Origin: Fimbriimonadaceae bacterium
GTDB lineage: Bacteria; Armatimonadota; Fimbriimonadia; Fimbriimonadales; Fimbriimonadaceae
Assembly (NCBI GenBank): GCA_947447315.1
Contig: CANFJD010000098.1
Coordinates: forward strand, 1-8,842
Direction: 5' to 3'
DNA: 8,842 nucleotides
Part shown: positions 1-5,152 of the stretch, in pieces
How positions within the stretch are numbered: position 1 is the stretch's first letter
Layout of the letters: each line of letters starts with the position of its first letter
Notes under the pieces: model-generated
Database searches by the model: none
What the model saw: only the letters and a program-made list of their open reading frames with translations
What the model was told of the DNA's origin: nothing
Translations under genes and position numbers: made by a program

Positions 1-887
1 CCGCCACGGGCGATAAGGTTACTGGGACCGCTTCCCAGGAACTGTCCACCGGAAGGATCATGGTATTCGTCGTAGTACTTAAATCTTCCCCAATTCTTGT
101 TGGTAGTTTGGTCCCACGGCCACTCGAAGTAGCCATCCATTCCCCAACCGGTAAACACTCGAGAGACGGTTTTGATGTCCGACTCGTTGTAGCCGCCATC
201 CACGCCCATGGTATGCAACTCCAGAAACTCGCGGGCGTAGTTCACGTTTTGGTTGCCCGCCGTGTTGTCTAGGTTGTCCAAGTACCAAAGAATCGCCGGA
301 TTCTTCACCATCGACGTCAACAGCGTGTGAAAATCCCCCAGGCAGTTCTTCCGGATAGCCGCAATGTGGGCGGGAAGAAGCTCACGCTGCACGTCATAGA
401 TGTAGACGTTGAAGTGGTCCATCCAAAACTCCACTAGCATCTCCTGCAGTTGCCGTTTTGAGTAAACGGCACGCGTGACCTGGCTCTGGATGCACTCCCA
501 GTCGCAATAGACTTCGGGCGGCAGTTCGCGCAGACACTGGTAAGGCGATAGTTCGCTCGATACGTACGCCTGCATGCGTCGATCGCAGTCCGAATCCTCG
601 ATAAAGGACGGATTGAGCTGATACTCCAGGTATCCGTTCCAGCCCATCGAATTAAACCGTTGCATTTCGGCTCGGTTCACGCCGTAGCTGGTTCGTTCAA
701 GAAGGCTGAATTTTCCCAGCCGACGCTTTCGGTCGCCCGGGCCGAGGCCCTTCTGGCTGAAAACCTGCGCGGGGGCATGGACGGTCAGGGCAATGGCACC
801 AGCGGTAACTGCTGAAGCCTGAATGAATTGGCGGCGGGAAGACTTATGTCCGGCCGGGGTGATCTCCTTGCTAAGAATTGAATCCAT
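1..887 (-). CDS. DUF1800 family protein, Tat-exported (N-terminal 295 residues, runs off window)
   Basis: Reading leftward from an ATG at 887, the frame stays open to the window edge, so the C-terminal part is missing. The N-terminus has a twin-arginine signal: SRRQFIQ at residues 17-23, a hydrophobic stretch to about 36, and a plausible cleavage site after APA (about residue 40). The mature part has features typical of DUF1800: a W-x-DHFNVY segment near 155-162 and the signature NYAREFLELHTMGVDGGY at about 216-233, followed by an FTGW block at 245-248. DUF1800 proteins are usually around 450-600 residues, are exported, have no firmly established biochemical activity, and are often paired with a DUF1501 protein; the partner would lie left of this window. 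A GGTGGA sequence just upstream of the ATG may serve as ribosome binding site. The family call is firm and the function is unknown. Confidence 0.9.
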   Translation of the reverse strand, partial: MDSILSKEITPAGHKSSRRQFIQASAVTAGAIALTVHAPAQVFSQKGLGPGDRKRRLGKFSLLERTSYGVNRAEMQRFNSMGWNGYLEYQLNPSFIEDSDCDRRMQAYVSSELSPYQCLRELPPEVYCDWECIQSQVTRAVYSKRQLQEMLVEFWMDHFNVYIYDVQRELLPAHIAAIRKNCLGDFHTLLTSMVKNPAILWYLDNLDNTAGNQNVNYAREFLELHTMGVDGGYNESDIKTVSRVFTGWGMDGYFEWPWDQTTNKNWGRFKYYDEYHDPSGGQFLGSGPSNLIARG

Positions 888-1125
888 CGTATCCACCGTT
901 GGAACGCGATTTCATCCTAACACGGAACCGCTCCCGGCGGGGGAGAATTTCTGAAAATTCGTCGGATTGCGGTCCAAACCGCATCTAATTTCCGCAGTAC
1001 AAATGACGAATGATAATCAAATAATTGTCGAAGGGGTCACAAGGAACCTTAACAATTGCGGCCGCGCGTAGGGTCAGTGTTATGAAAAAACGTCTATCGA
1101 AACACAATATATGGCAATAACAACT
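888..1125. other. Divergent intergenic region between the DUF1800 gene and pilin 1
   Basis: This stretch carries the upstream region of the leftward DUF1800 gene and the distal upstream region of pilin 1. The left part is GC-rich and the part right of about 970 is AT-rich. A weak TAGGAT hexamer lies upstream of the DUF1800 start on the minus strand without a convincing -35 partner. I see no gene. An imperfect inverted repeat (AATTGT at 1023-1028, ACAATT at 1052-1057) is too weak to call. Confidence 0.4.
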
Positions 1126-1137
1126 AGTAAATTTACT
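1126..1137. promoter_or_regulatory. Palindromic candidate operator upstream of pilin 1
   Basis: AGTAAATTTACT is a perfect 12-bp palindrome. Its centre is 47.5 bp from the first base of the proposed -10 hexamer, exactly as in the other two pilin cassettes. The wider context CTAG...TACTGTATT is also shared with them. The inferred position is about -60 from transcription start, typical of an activator site or a distal UP-like element. Confidence 0.55.
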
Positions 1138-1154
1138 GTATTCCTGGTGGATAG

Positions 1155-1184
1155 TTACGAAACTCTCAACTATTGGCTTAAAAT
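1155..1184 (+). promoter_or_regulatory. Candidate sigma70-type promoter of pilin 1
   Basis: The -35-like TTACGA (1155-1160) is separated by 18 bp from TAAAAT (1179-1184). The -10 box is followed by TGTCGTC, shared with cassette 2. Transcription would start near 1191 and give a leader of about 70 nt before the ATG. The weak -35 fits a promoter that depends on an upstream activator. Confidence 0.5.
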
Positions 1185-1262
1185 GTCGTCTAGTTAGCAA
1201 GAAACCTTGAATTTCGGGTTTTCGATTTGGCCACGATCGGCTAGCACGGTAGGAATCATCTC

Positions 1263-2129
1263 ATGCGAAAAGCATTTACCCTTATTGAACTTCTCGTCGT
1301 AATCGCGATCATCGCGATTCTCGCTGCGATTCTCTTCCCGGTCTTCGCCCAGGCGAAAGAAGCCGCGAAGAAGACGGCCGCTCTCTCCAACGTCAAGCAG
1401 ACCGGTACCTCGTTCGCGATCTACCTTTCCGACAGCGATGACACCTTCCCGCTCGGCTATCGGTTCACCAATGGAGTTGGCTGGCGTTGGAACTTCAACG
1501 TTTCCACTCCGCTTGGCTGGATGGGAACGGGCTACGCTCAGGGACAAGCCGGTCGCATGGCTGAAGACGCCAGCCACTGGAGCAATTCGCTTCAGCCGTA
1601 CAGCAAGAGCTACGGCCTGCTCGAAGGCCCGGGCCTTCCCGACAAGGAAGTTTATGGCATCGGCAAGTCGCCTGCCGGCTTCGTAAAAAGCCCGGCGCTG
1701 AGCAACCTCACTTACAATGGTCTCCTCCACGGTTGGAGCGCAACCGCTGTCGCCTCTCCTAGCCAACTTCCTCTCATCTGGAACGGTCGTGGTAAGGGGA
1801 ATGCCATCGGCGCTTCGATCACCAATCCGGCTCTCATCTGCCCGCAGGATGGTTCGACAGCTTGCACCTACACTCCCGGCGGTGGCGTTGGCGGCACGAT
1901 GTTCGTGATCTACGACACCATGTGGATGTGGAGCAAGGGTGGCAATATGGCGTTCACCGATACCTCGGCTAAGTTCCGACGATTCGGCGCAACCCTCAAC
2001 CCGGGAGACAGCGACTACAAGACCGATCCCTACACCGGATACGATGCCAATGGCAACCCGGGATTCGTTTGGACCGACGATGCGGGTTACCCGTGGTTGT
2101 TCCGACCGGATTACGACTTCAGCCAGTAG
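1263..2129 (+). CDS. Pseudopilin with prepilin-type N-terminus, copy 1 (DUF1559-like)
   Basis: A 288-residue type IV pilin-like protein. It has a very short leader, MRKA, then FTLIELLVVIAIIAILAA. Cleavage and N-methylation by prepilin peptidase are expected between A4 and F5; E9 is the conserved mature Glu5 used in subunit docking. Residues 5-28 form the hydrophobic helix and 29-60 continue it (FAQAKEAAKKTAALSNVKQ). The globular part contains a Cys193-Cys201 pair, likely a disulfide loop. A W223-x9-D233 segment (GGNMAFTDTSAKF) resembles the H-x9-DG motif of DUF1559 pseudopilins with His and Gly replaced. The ATG at 1263 is chosen because AGGAAT lies just upstream and because it sets the leader. 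It would be assembled into a periplasmic pseudopilus or surface fibre, probably by a T2SS/T4P-like machine encoded elsewhere. The family is firm; the exact role is unknown. Confidence 0.93.
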   Translation: MRKAFTLIELLVVIAIIAILAAILFPVFAQAKEAAKKTAALSNVKQTGTSFAIYLSDSDDTFPLGYRFTNGVGWRWNFNVSTPLGWMGTGYAQGQAGRMAEDASHWSNSLQPYSKSYGLLEGPGLPDKEVYGIGKSPAGFVKSPALSNLTYNGLLHGWSATAVASPSQLPLIWNGRGKGNAIGASITNPALICPQDGSTACTYTPGGGVGGTMFVIYDTMWMWSKGGNMAFTDTSAKFRRFGATLNPGDSDYKTDPYTGYDANGNPGFVWTDDAGYPWLFRPDYDFSQ

Positions 2130-2139
2130 GCTATCCTTT

Positions 2140-2163
2140 GGCCCGCCGTTTTTTCGACGGGCC
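2140..2163 (+). terminator. Hairpin with T6 loop just after pilin 1
   Basis: Arms 2140-2148 and 2155-2163 pair at eight of nine positions (GGCCCG with CGGGCC, then one C/A mismatch, then CG with CG) around a loop of six T. It starts 11 bases after the pilin stop codon. There is no U-tract after the stem, so it is more likely an mRNA 3' stabiliser or weak pause site than an efficient terminator. Confidence 0.45.
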
Positions 2164-2175
2164 AGCGCCCCGGTG

Positions 2176-2196
2176 TCCCCGCGACCCCGGGGATTT
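2176..2196 (+). terminator. Terminator-like hairpin between pilin 1 and micro-lipoprotein 1
   Basis: TCCCCG (2176-2181) pairs with CGGGGA (2188-2193) around a 6-nt loop and is followed by only TTT. It occupies the same place as the stronger GGGG-stem hairpins of cassettes 2 (3621-3653) and 3 (5051-5083), so it looks like a weakened relative. It ends 16 nt before the lipoprotein ATG. Confidence 0.45.
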
Positions 2197-2209
2197 CCAT
2201 TTTAAGAAT

Positions 2210-2371
2210 ATGAAGCGCACTCTTGCCATCCTTTTATTAGTCACCGTCGTACTGGCATCGTTCGGCTGCGGAGATAGTTCCAGTTCTACAAGTACCGCCC
2301 CGGCTCAGGGATCTAAGAATCCTTTGGGTGGAGATGCGGGTGGCGGAAAAGCTCAGAAGCCAGAAAACTAA
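2210..2371 (+). CDS. 53-residue micro-lipoprotein, copy 1
   Basis: A tiny secreted lipoprotein. M-K-R is followed by a hydrophobic segment (residues 4-17) ending in ASFGC, so Cys20 is the expected lipidated residue; the lipobox is relaxed (S at -3). The mature part is only about 34 residues, rich in Ser, Thr, Gly and Pro: TSTAPAQGSKNPLGGD, then a GGG stretch, then KAQ, then PEN at the end. A paralog of identical length with a nearly identical mature part follows pilin 2, which is strong evidence that it is translated. The longer in-frame extension back to 2069 overlaps pilin 1 and the hairpins and would bury the signal peptide, so the ATG at 2210 is chosen. No separate promoter is visible; expression probably comes from readthrough of the pilin transcript. 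It could be a pilotin-like or assembly partner of the pilin, but no known family is recognised. Confidence 0.8.
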   Translation: MKRTLAILLLVTVVLASFGCGDSSSSTSTAPAQGSKNPLGGDAGGGKAQKPEN

Positions 2372-2397
2372 CCCGATCAAAATCGGCAACAAGAAGC

Positions 2398-2426
2398 GCC
2401 CTTCTGTCCACACCGGATAGGAGGGC
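2398..2426 (+). terminator. 12-bp hairpin after micro-lipoprotein 1
   Basis: GCCCTTCTGTCC (2398-2409) pairs fully with GGATAGGAGGGC (2415-2426), counting two G-U pairs, around a 5-nt loop. The tail is GAAACTGTCTTTGG rather than a clean U-run, so termination may be partial or factor-assisted. It marks the 3' end of cassette 1. Confidence 0.6.
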
Positions 2427-2575
2427 GAAACTGTCTTTGGTACTCGCTAAAAAATGATCTATGGGAAGTTAAGAATTACCAAAGAAATGCGAAATATTTA
2501 ACAATTCAATGCAATTTCCCCACCTGAACTAACCCCGTGGACGCATTGTCAGCACAATATGTTCGAATGTAAGCC

Positions 2576-2587
2576 AGTATAAATACT
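2576..2587. promoter_or_regulatory. Palindromic candidate operator upstream of pilin 2
   Basis: AGTATAAATACT has perfect 5-bp arms (AGTAT/ATACT) around AA. Its centre is again 47.5 bp from the -10 start. The fifth base of the arm differs from copy 1 but the two sides changed together, so the dyad is preserved. Left context CCAG and right context TACTGTATT match the other copies. Confidence 0.55.
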
Positions 2588-2604
2588 GTATTTATTTAGA
2601 ATAA

Positions 2605-2634
2605 TTACAAAGCTACCGGAAATGGGCCTAAACT
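2605..2634 (+). promoter_or_regulatory. Candidate sigma70-type promoter of pilin 2
   Basis: TTACAA (2605-2610), an 18-bp spacer and TAAACT (2629-2634), followed by TGTCGTC as in cassette 1. The predicted start near 2641 leaves a leader of roughly 79 nt. The spacer sequence has diverged from copy 1 while the spacing has not. Confidence 0.5.
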
Positions 2635-2719
2635 GTCGTCAAGTTGCTTGGGTCGGTGAACTTCTCCGGCACGTGTTTTAGCCACAGACATCCAGCAATC
2701 CGATCAGGAATCTTCAAAC

Positions 2720-3586
2720 ATGCGAAAAGCATTTACCCTTATTGAACTTCTCGTCGTAATCGCGATCATCGCGATTCTCGCCGCGATCCTCTTCCCGGTT
2801 TTCGCCCAGGCGAAAGAAGCCGCGAAGAAGACGGCCGCCCTTTCCAACGTCAAGCAGACCGGTACTTCGTTCGCGATCTACCTCTCGGACAGCGATGACA
2901 CTTTCCCGACCGCTTACCGATTCACCCCGGGCGTTGGCTGGCGATGGAACTTCAACGTGTCCACGCCTCTCGGCTGGATGGGAGCTGGCTTCGCTCAGGG
3001 TCAGGCTGCTCGAATGGCACAGGATGCCAGCCACTGGAGCAACGTTCTTCAGCCGTACAGCAAGAGCTATGGTCTGCTCGAAGGCCCGGGCCTTCCTGAC
3101 AAGGAAGTTTACGGCATCGGCAAGTCGCCTGCTGGCATGGTTAAGAGCCCGGCCGCTAGCAACTTGACTTACAATGGTCTTCTCCACGGTTGGAGCGCAA
3201 CGGCGGTTGCTTCTCCTAGCCAGCTTCCCCTGATCTGGAACGGTCGCGGTAAGGGTAATGCCATCGGCGCTTCGCTTTCCAACCCGGCTCTCATCTGCCC
3301 GCAGGACGGTTCGACCGCTTGCACCTACACCCCCGGCGGCGGCGTCGGCGGTGCTATGTTCGTCATCTACGATTCGATGTGGATGTGGGCAAAGGGCGGC
3401 AACATGGCGTTCACCGACACTTCGGCTAAGTTCCGACGATTCGGCGCGACGTTGAACCCGGGCGATACCGACTACAAGACCGATCCTTACACCGGATACG
3501 ATGCCAACGGCAACCCGGGATTCGTTTGGACCGACAACGCGGGCTACCCGTGGTTGTTCCGACCGGACTACGACTTCAGCCAGTAG
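2720..3586 (+). CDS. Pseudopilin with prepilin-type N-terminus, copy 2 (DUF1559-like)
   Basis: A 288-residue paralog of copy 1 with about 17 substitutions by eye (about 94% identity). Residues 1-63 are identical to copy 1, including the MRKA leader, the A4/F5 cleavage site and Glu9. Differences are scattered in the globular part, for example TAYRFTP for LGYRFTN at 64-70, Y91F, G97A and F140M. Cys193/Cys201 and the W-x9-D segment are kept. The first 61 nucleotides are identical to copy 1 even at synonymous sites, while later synonymous sites differ. AGGAAT upstream of the ATG provides the Shine-Dalgarno sequence. It is the first gene of cassette 2 and is followed by a hairpin and a micro-lipoprotein. 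The role inferred is a structural or minor subunit of the same fibre, or an alternative version of copy 1. Confidence 0.93.
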   Translation: MRKAFTLIELLVVIAIIAILAAILFPVFAQAKEAAKKTAALSNVKQTGTSFAIYLSDSDDTFPTAYRFTPGVGWRWNFNVSTPLGWMGAGFAQGQAARMAQDASHWSNVLQPYSKSYGLLEGPGLPDKEVYGIGKSPAGMVKSPAASNLTYNGLLHGWSATAVASPSQLPLIWNGRGKGNAIGASLSNPALICPQDGSTACTYTPGGGVGGAMFVIYDSMWMWAKGGNMAFTDTSAKFRRFGATLNPGDTDYKTDPYTGYDANGNPGFVWTDNAGYPWLFRPDYDFSQ

Positions 3587-3620
3587 TCTCCCTACCACCC
3601 AGCACTCGTTGCTAGGTACC

Positions 3621-3653
3621 ATCCCCGTTGTCCACGTGACTTCGGGGATTTTT
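3621..3653 (+). terminator. Intrinsic terminator-like hairpin between pilin 2 and micro-lipoprotein 2
   Basis: ATCCCCG (3621-3627) pairs with CGGGGAT (3643-3649). Inside, GTC (3630-3632) can pair with GAC (3638-3640) across a symmetric TT/TT internal loop. A run of five T (3649-3653) follows. It ends only 10 nt before the next ATG, so the downstream lipoprotein must depend on readthrough, antitermination or a promoter buried in the hairpin. Confidence 0.7.
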
Positions 3654-3663
3654 ACATACGATC

Positions 3664-3825
3664 ATGAAGAGCATCATTTCGTTCATCGTTTTGGCGGTAT
3701 TAGTTTTCGCGGCCGTTGGCTGCGGCGATAATGCCTCCCCCACCAGCACCGCTCCTGCCCAGGGTTCCAAGAATCCGCTCGGCGGCGACGGCGGCGGCGG
3801 AAAGGCACAGACGCCTGAGAATTGA
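3664..3825 (+). CDS. 53-residue micro-lipoprotein, copy 2
   Basis: Same length as the gene at 2210. The signal is MKSIISFIVLAVLVFAAVGC with Cys20 as the predicted lipidation site (AVGC, relaxed lipobox). The mature part keeps TSTAPAQGSKNPLGGD, a four-Gly stretch, KAQ and the PEN end. The signal peptide has diverged in sequence but not in hydrophobic character, while the short mature part is nearly invariant, which points to selection on the tail. No good Shine-Dalgarno precedes the ATG other than the GGGGA inside the hairpin stem, so folding could also control translation. It is the second gene of cassette 2 and probably works with the adjacent pilin at the membrane; no known family is recognised. 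Confidence 0.82.
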   Translation: MKSIISFIVLAVLVFAAVGCGDNASPTSTAPAQGSKNPLGGDGGGGKAQTPEN

Positions 3826-3848
3826 TCTAACAAATTCGTCCGTCCGCA

Positions 3849-3866
3849 AGGACCCAATCGGGTCCT
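3849..3866 (+). terminator. Small perfect hairpin after micro-lipoprotein 2
   Basis: AGGACCC (3849-3855) and GGGTCCT (3860-3866) pair perfectly around AATC. An alternative overlapping hairpin, GTCC-gcaa-GGAC (3842-3853), would exclude it. Without a U-tract it is probably an accessory structure to the terminator that follows. Confidence 0.45.
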
Positions 3867-3874
3867 CTTCAAAA

Positions 3875-3907
3875 GGTTCACTCTCAAAACGGGAGTGGGC
3901 CTTTTTT
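3875..3907 (+). terminator. Rho-independent terminator of cassette 2
   Basis: GGTTCACTC (3875-3883) pairs with GAGTGGGCC (3893-3901), counting two G-U pairs, and is followed directly by TTTTTT (3902-3907). This is a conventional intrinsic terminator closing the pilin 2 / micro-lipoprotein 2 unit. Confidence 0.8.
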
Positions 3908-4018
3908 CTTGCCGTAGCACCGCTTTTGCGATCAGATTTTCTTAACAAACTCCCCGAGTGAAGAACTGCATCACTGGATTTGTTTCGGTCCCGTGCACAA
4001 AAAGTTCGCATAAAACCT

Positions 4019-4030
4019 AGTAAAAATACT
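4019..4030. promoter_or_regulatory. Palindromic candidate operator upstream of pilin 3
   Basis: AGTAAAAATACT has conserved 4-bp arms AGTA/TACT. The flanks are CTAG on the left and TATATT on the right. Its centre is 47.5 bp from the -10 start, as in copies 1 and 2, although most of the surrounding spacer is different. Confidence 0.5.
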
Positions 4031-4047
4031 ATATTTGTTCTTAACAT

Positions 4048-4077
4048 TCACCAAAATCCAGAAAAAGTGCTTACAAT
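4048..4077 (+). promoter_or_regulatory. Candidate sigma70-type promoter of pilin 3
   Basis: The -10 hexamer TACAAT (4072-4077) sits in the shared context TGCTTACAATGTC. The position matching the -35 of the other copies reads TCACCA (4048-4053), or TTCACC with 19 bp spacing, both weak. The leader would be about 69 nt. Confidence 0.45.
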
Positions 4078-4152
4078 GTCCCCAACTTGATCGGTCTTCA
4101 GCGTTGAAGGCAGTTCATTGATTGGCAATCTCCGTTAAGGAATTTTTCAGCC

Positions 4153-5016
4153 ATGCGAAAAGCATTTACCCTCATCGAACTTCTCGTCGTAATCGCGATC
4201 ATCGCGATTCTCGCCGCGATCCTCTTCCCGGTCTTCGCCCAGGCGAAGGAAGCCGCGAAGAAGACGGCGGCTCTGTCGAATGTAAAGCAGACGGCTACCT
4301 CGTTCGCAATCTATCTTTCGGATAGCGACGACACCTTCCCGATCGCTTACCGATTCACCCCGGGCGTTGGCTGGCGATGGAACTTCAACGTTTCCACGCC
4401 GATCGGCTGGATGGGTACCGGTTATGCTCAGGGTCAAGCCGCTCGAATGCGAGAGGACTCGAGCCACTGGAGCAACACGCTTCAGCCGTACAGCAAGAGC
4501 TACGGCCTGCTCGAAGGTCCTGGCCTTCCGGAAAAGGAAGTCTACGGCATCGGCAAGAGCCCAGCTGGAGTTGTAAAGAGCCCTGCCCTTAGCAACCTCA
4601 CTTACAATGGTCTTCTTCACGGTTGGAGCGCCACTGCAGTTGCGGCTCCGAGCCAGCTTCCCCTGATCTGGAACGGTCGCGGTAAGGGCAACGCCATCGG
4701 CGCTTCGCTCACCAACCCGGCTCTTCGCTGCGCTCAGGACGGATCGACGGCATGTATCTACACTCCTGGCGGCGGCGTCGGTGGTGCAATGTTCGTGATC
4801 TACGACTCGATGTGGATGTGGAGCAAGGGCGGCAACATGGCCTTCGCTGACACTTCGGCTAAGTTCCGACGCTTCGGCGCTACGCTGAGCCCCGGCGACA
4901 GCGACTACAAGACCGATCCTTACACTGGATACGATGCCAACGGTAACCCGGGCTTCTTCTGGTGGGACGGATTCTATCCGTGGTTGTTCCGCCCGGATTA
5001 CGACTTCAGCCAGTAG
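4153..5016 (+). CDS. Pseudopilin with prepilin-type N-terminus, copy 3 (DUF1559-like)
   Basis: A 287-residue paralog, the most divergent of the three (about 25 differences from copy 2). The MRKA leader, A4/F5 processing site and Glu9 are intact; within the first 63 residues only G48A differs. The Cys pair remains but its surroundings change (ALRCAQDGSTACIY), and near the end FFWWDGFYPW replaces FVWTDxAGYPW, removing one residue. The W-x9-D segment reads GGNMAFADTSAKF. The C-terminal RPDYDFSQ is invariant in all three. AAGGAAT precedes the ATG. Unlike copies 1 and 2, it is followed by a strong terminator and by no micro-lipoprotein. It could be a specialised tip or minor subunit, or simply a diverged copy. 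Confidence 0.93.
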   Translation: MRKAFTLIELLVVIAIIAILAAILFPVFAQAKEAAKKTAALSNVKQTATSFAIYLSDSDDTFPIAYRFTPGVGWRWNFNVSTPIGWMGTGYAQGQAARMREDSSHWSNTLQPYSKSYGLLEGPGLPEKEVYGIGKSPAGVVKSPALSNLTYNGLLHGWSATAVAAPSQLPLIWNGRGKGNAIGASLTNPALRCAQDGSTACIYTPGGGVGGAMFVIYDSMWMWSKGGNMAFADTSAKFRRFGATLSPGDSDYKTDPYTGYDANGNPGFFWWDGFYPWLFRPDYDFSQ

Positions 5017-5050
5017 TCTGAAGACTTGCTCGTGAGTATCACGAGCTACC

Positions 5051-5083
5051 ATCCCCGCTGTTCATTGACAGCGGGGATTTTTT
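5051..5083 (+). terminator. Strong rho-independent terminator after pilin 3
   Basis: ATCCCCGCTGT (5051-5061) pairs perfectly with ACAGCGGGGAT (5068-5078) around TCATTG, followed by a T-run (5078-5083). It is homologous in position and stem core to the hairpins at 2176 and 3621 and is the strongest of the three. Confidence 0.92.
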
Positions 5084-5137
5084 CGTATTAACCGGTGCTA
5101 CCAATTCAAATTCCGCACGGGTTCCGCTAAATATAGG

Positions 5138-5146
5138 TGATATAAT
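5138..5146 (+). promoter_or_regulatory. Extended -10 promoter for a probably leaderless lipoprotein mRNA
   Basis: TGATATAAT is a perfect consensus -10 with the TGn extension; no clear -35 is visible. The normal start-site distance puts +1 at about 5152-5154, that is on the GTG start codon at 5153. Confidence 0.7.
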
Positions 5147-5152
5147 CGCGGA

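Larger units (their letters stand above)
1126..5083 (+). repeat. Tandem array of three paralogous pilin cassettes
   Basis: Three direct, diverged copies of one cassette lie head to tail. Pilin start codons fall at 1263, 2720 and 4153, so the periods are 1457 and 1433 bp. Each cassette has a palindrome, a promoter, a leader of about 70-80 nt, a pilin of 287-288 codons and a GGGG-stem hairpin. Cassettes 1 and 2 additionally carry a 53-codon lipoprotein gene and a distal hairpin. Coding parts are much better conserved than the spacers, apart from the promoter core. The copies must be older than a recent unequal crossover, because synonymous and spacer positions have diverged. Confidence 0.9.

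Noticed and set aside
60..288. Short frames on both strands inside the DUF1800 gene
   Set aside because: They overlap the well-supported DUF1800 coding frame and have no features of their own.
1023..1057. Inverted repeat AATTGT / ACAATT with inner AAGG / CCTT
   Set aside because: Short arms, long loop with gaps, and no counterpart upstream of the other two pilins.
1171..1190. Sigma54-type promoter reading of the GGC-rich motif before the pilin genes
   Set aside because: The GG/GC spacing required for sigma54 is not kept across the three copies, whereas the TAAAAT/TAAACT/TACAAT hexamers align at constant distance.
985..1200. 71-codon minus-strand frame upstream of pilin 1
   Set aside because: It runs through the palindrome and promoter of pilin 1, is AT-rich, begins with TTG and has no recognisable protein features or paralog in the other cassettes.
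2069..2209. N-terminal extension of micro-lipoprotein 1 beginning inside pilin 1
   Set aside because: The extension translates the hairpin region, would place the signal peptide internally and is absent from copy 2; the ATG at 2210 gives two paralogs of exactly equal length.
2714..3622. 302-codon open frame antisense to pilin 2, with equivalents at 4147-5052 (301 codons) and 1194-1766
   Set aside because: It mirrors the pilin reading frame and is explained by codon usage; the product is low-complexity, has no domain, and the reverse strand of copy 1 is interrupted.
1126..4030. CRISPR or integron-like explanation for the regularly spaced palindromes
   Set aside because: Only three short copies exist, separated by about 1.45 kb of coding sequence; the spacing follows from cassette duplication.
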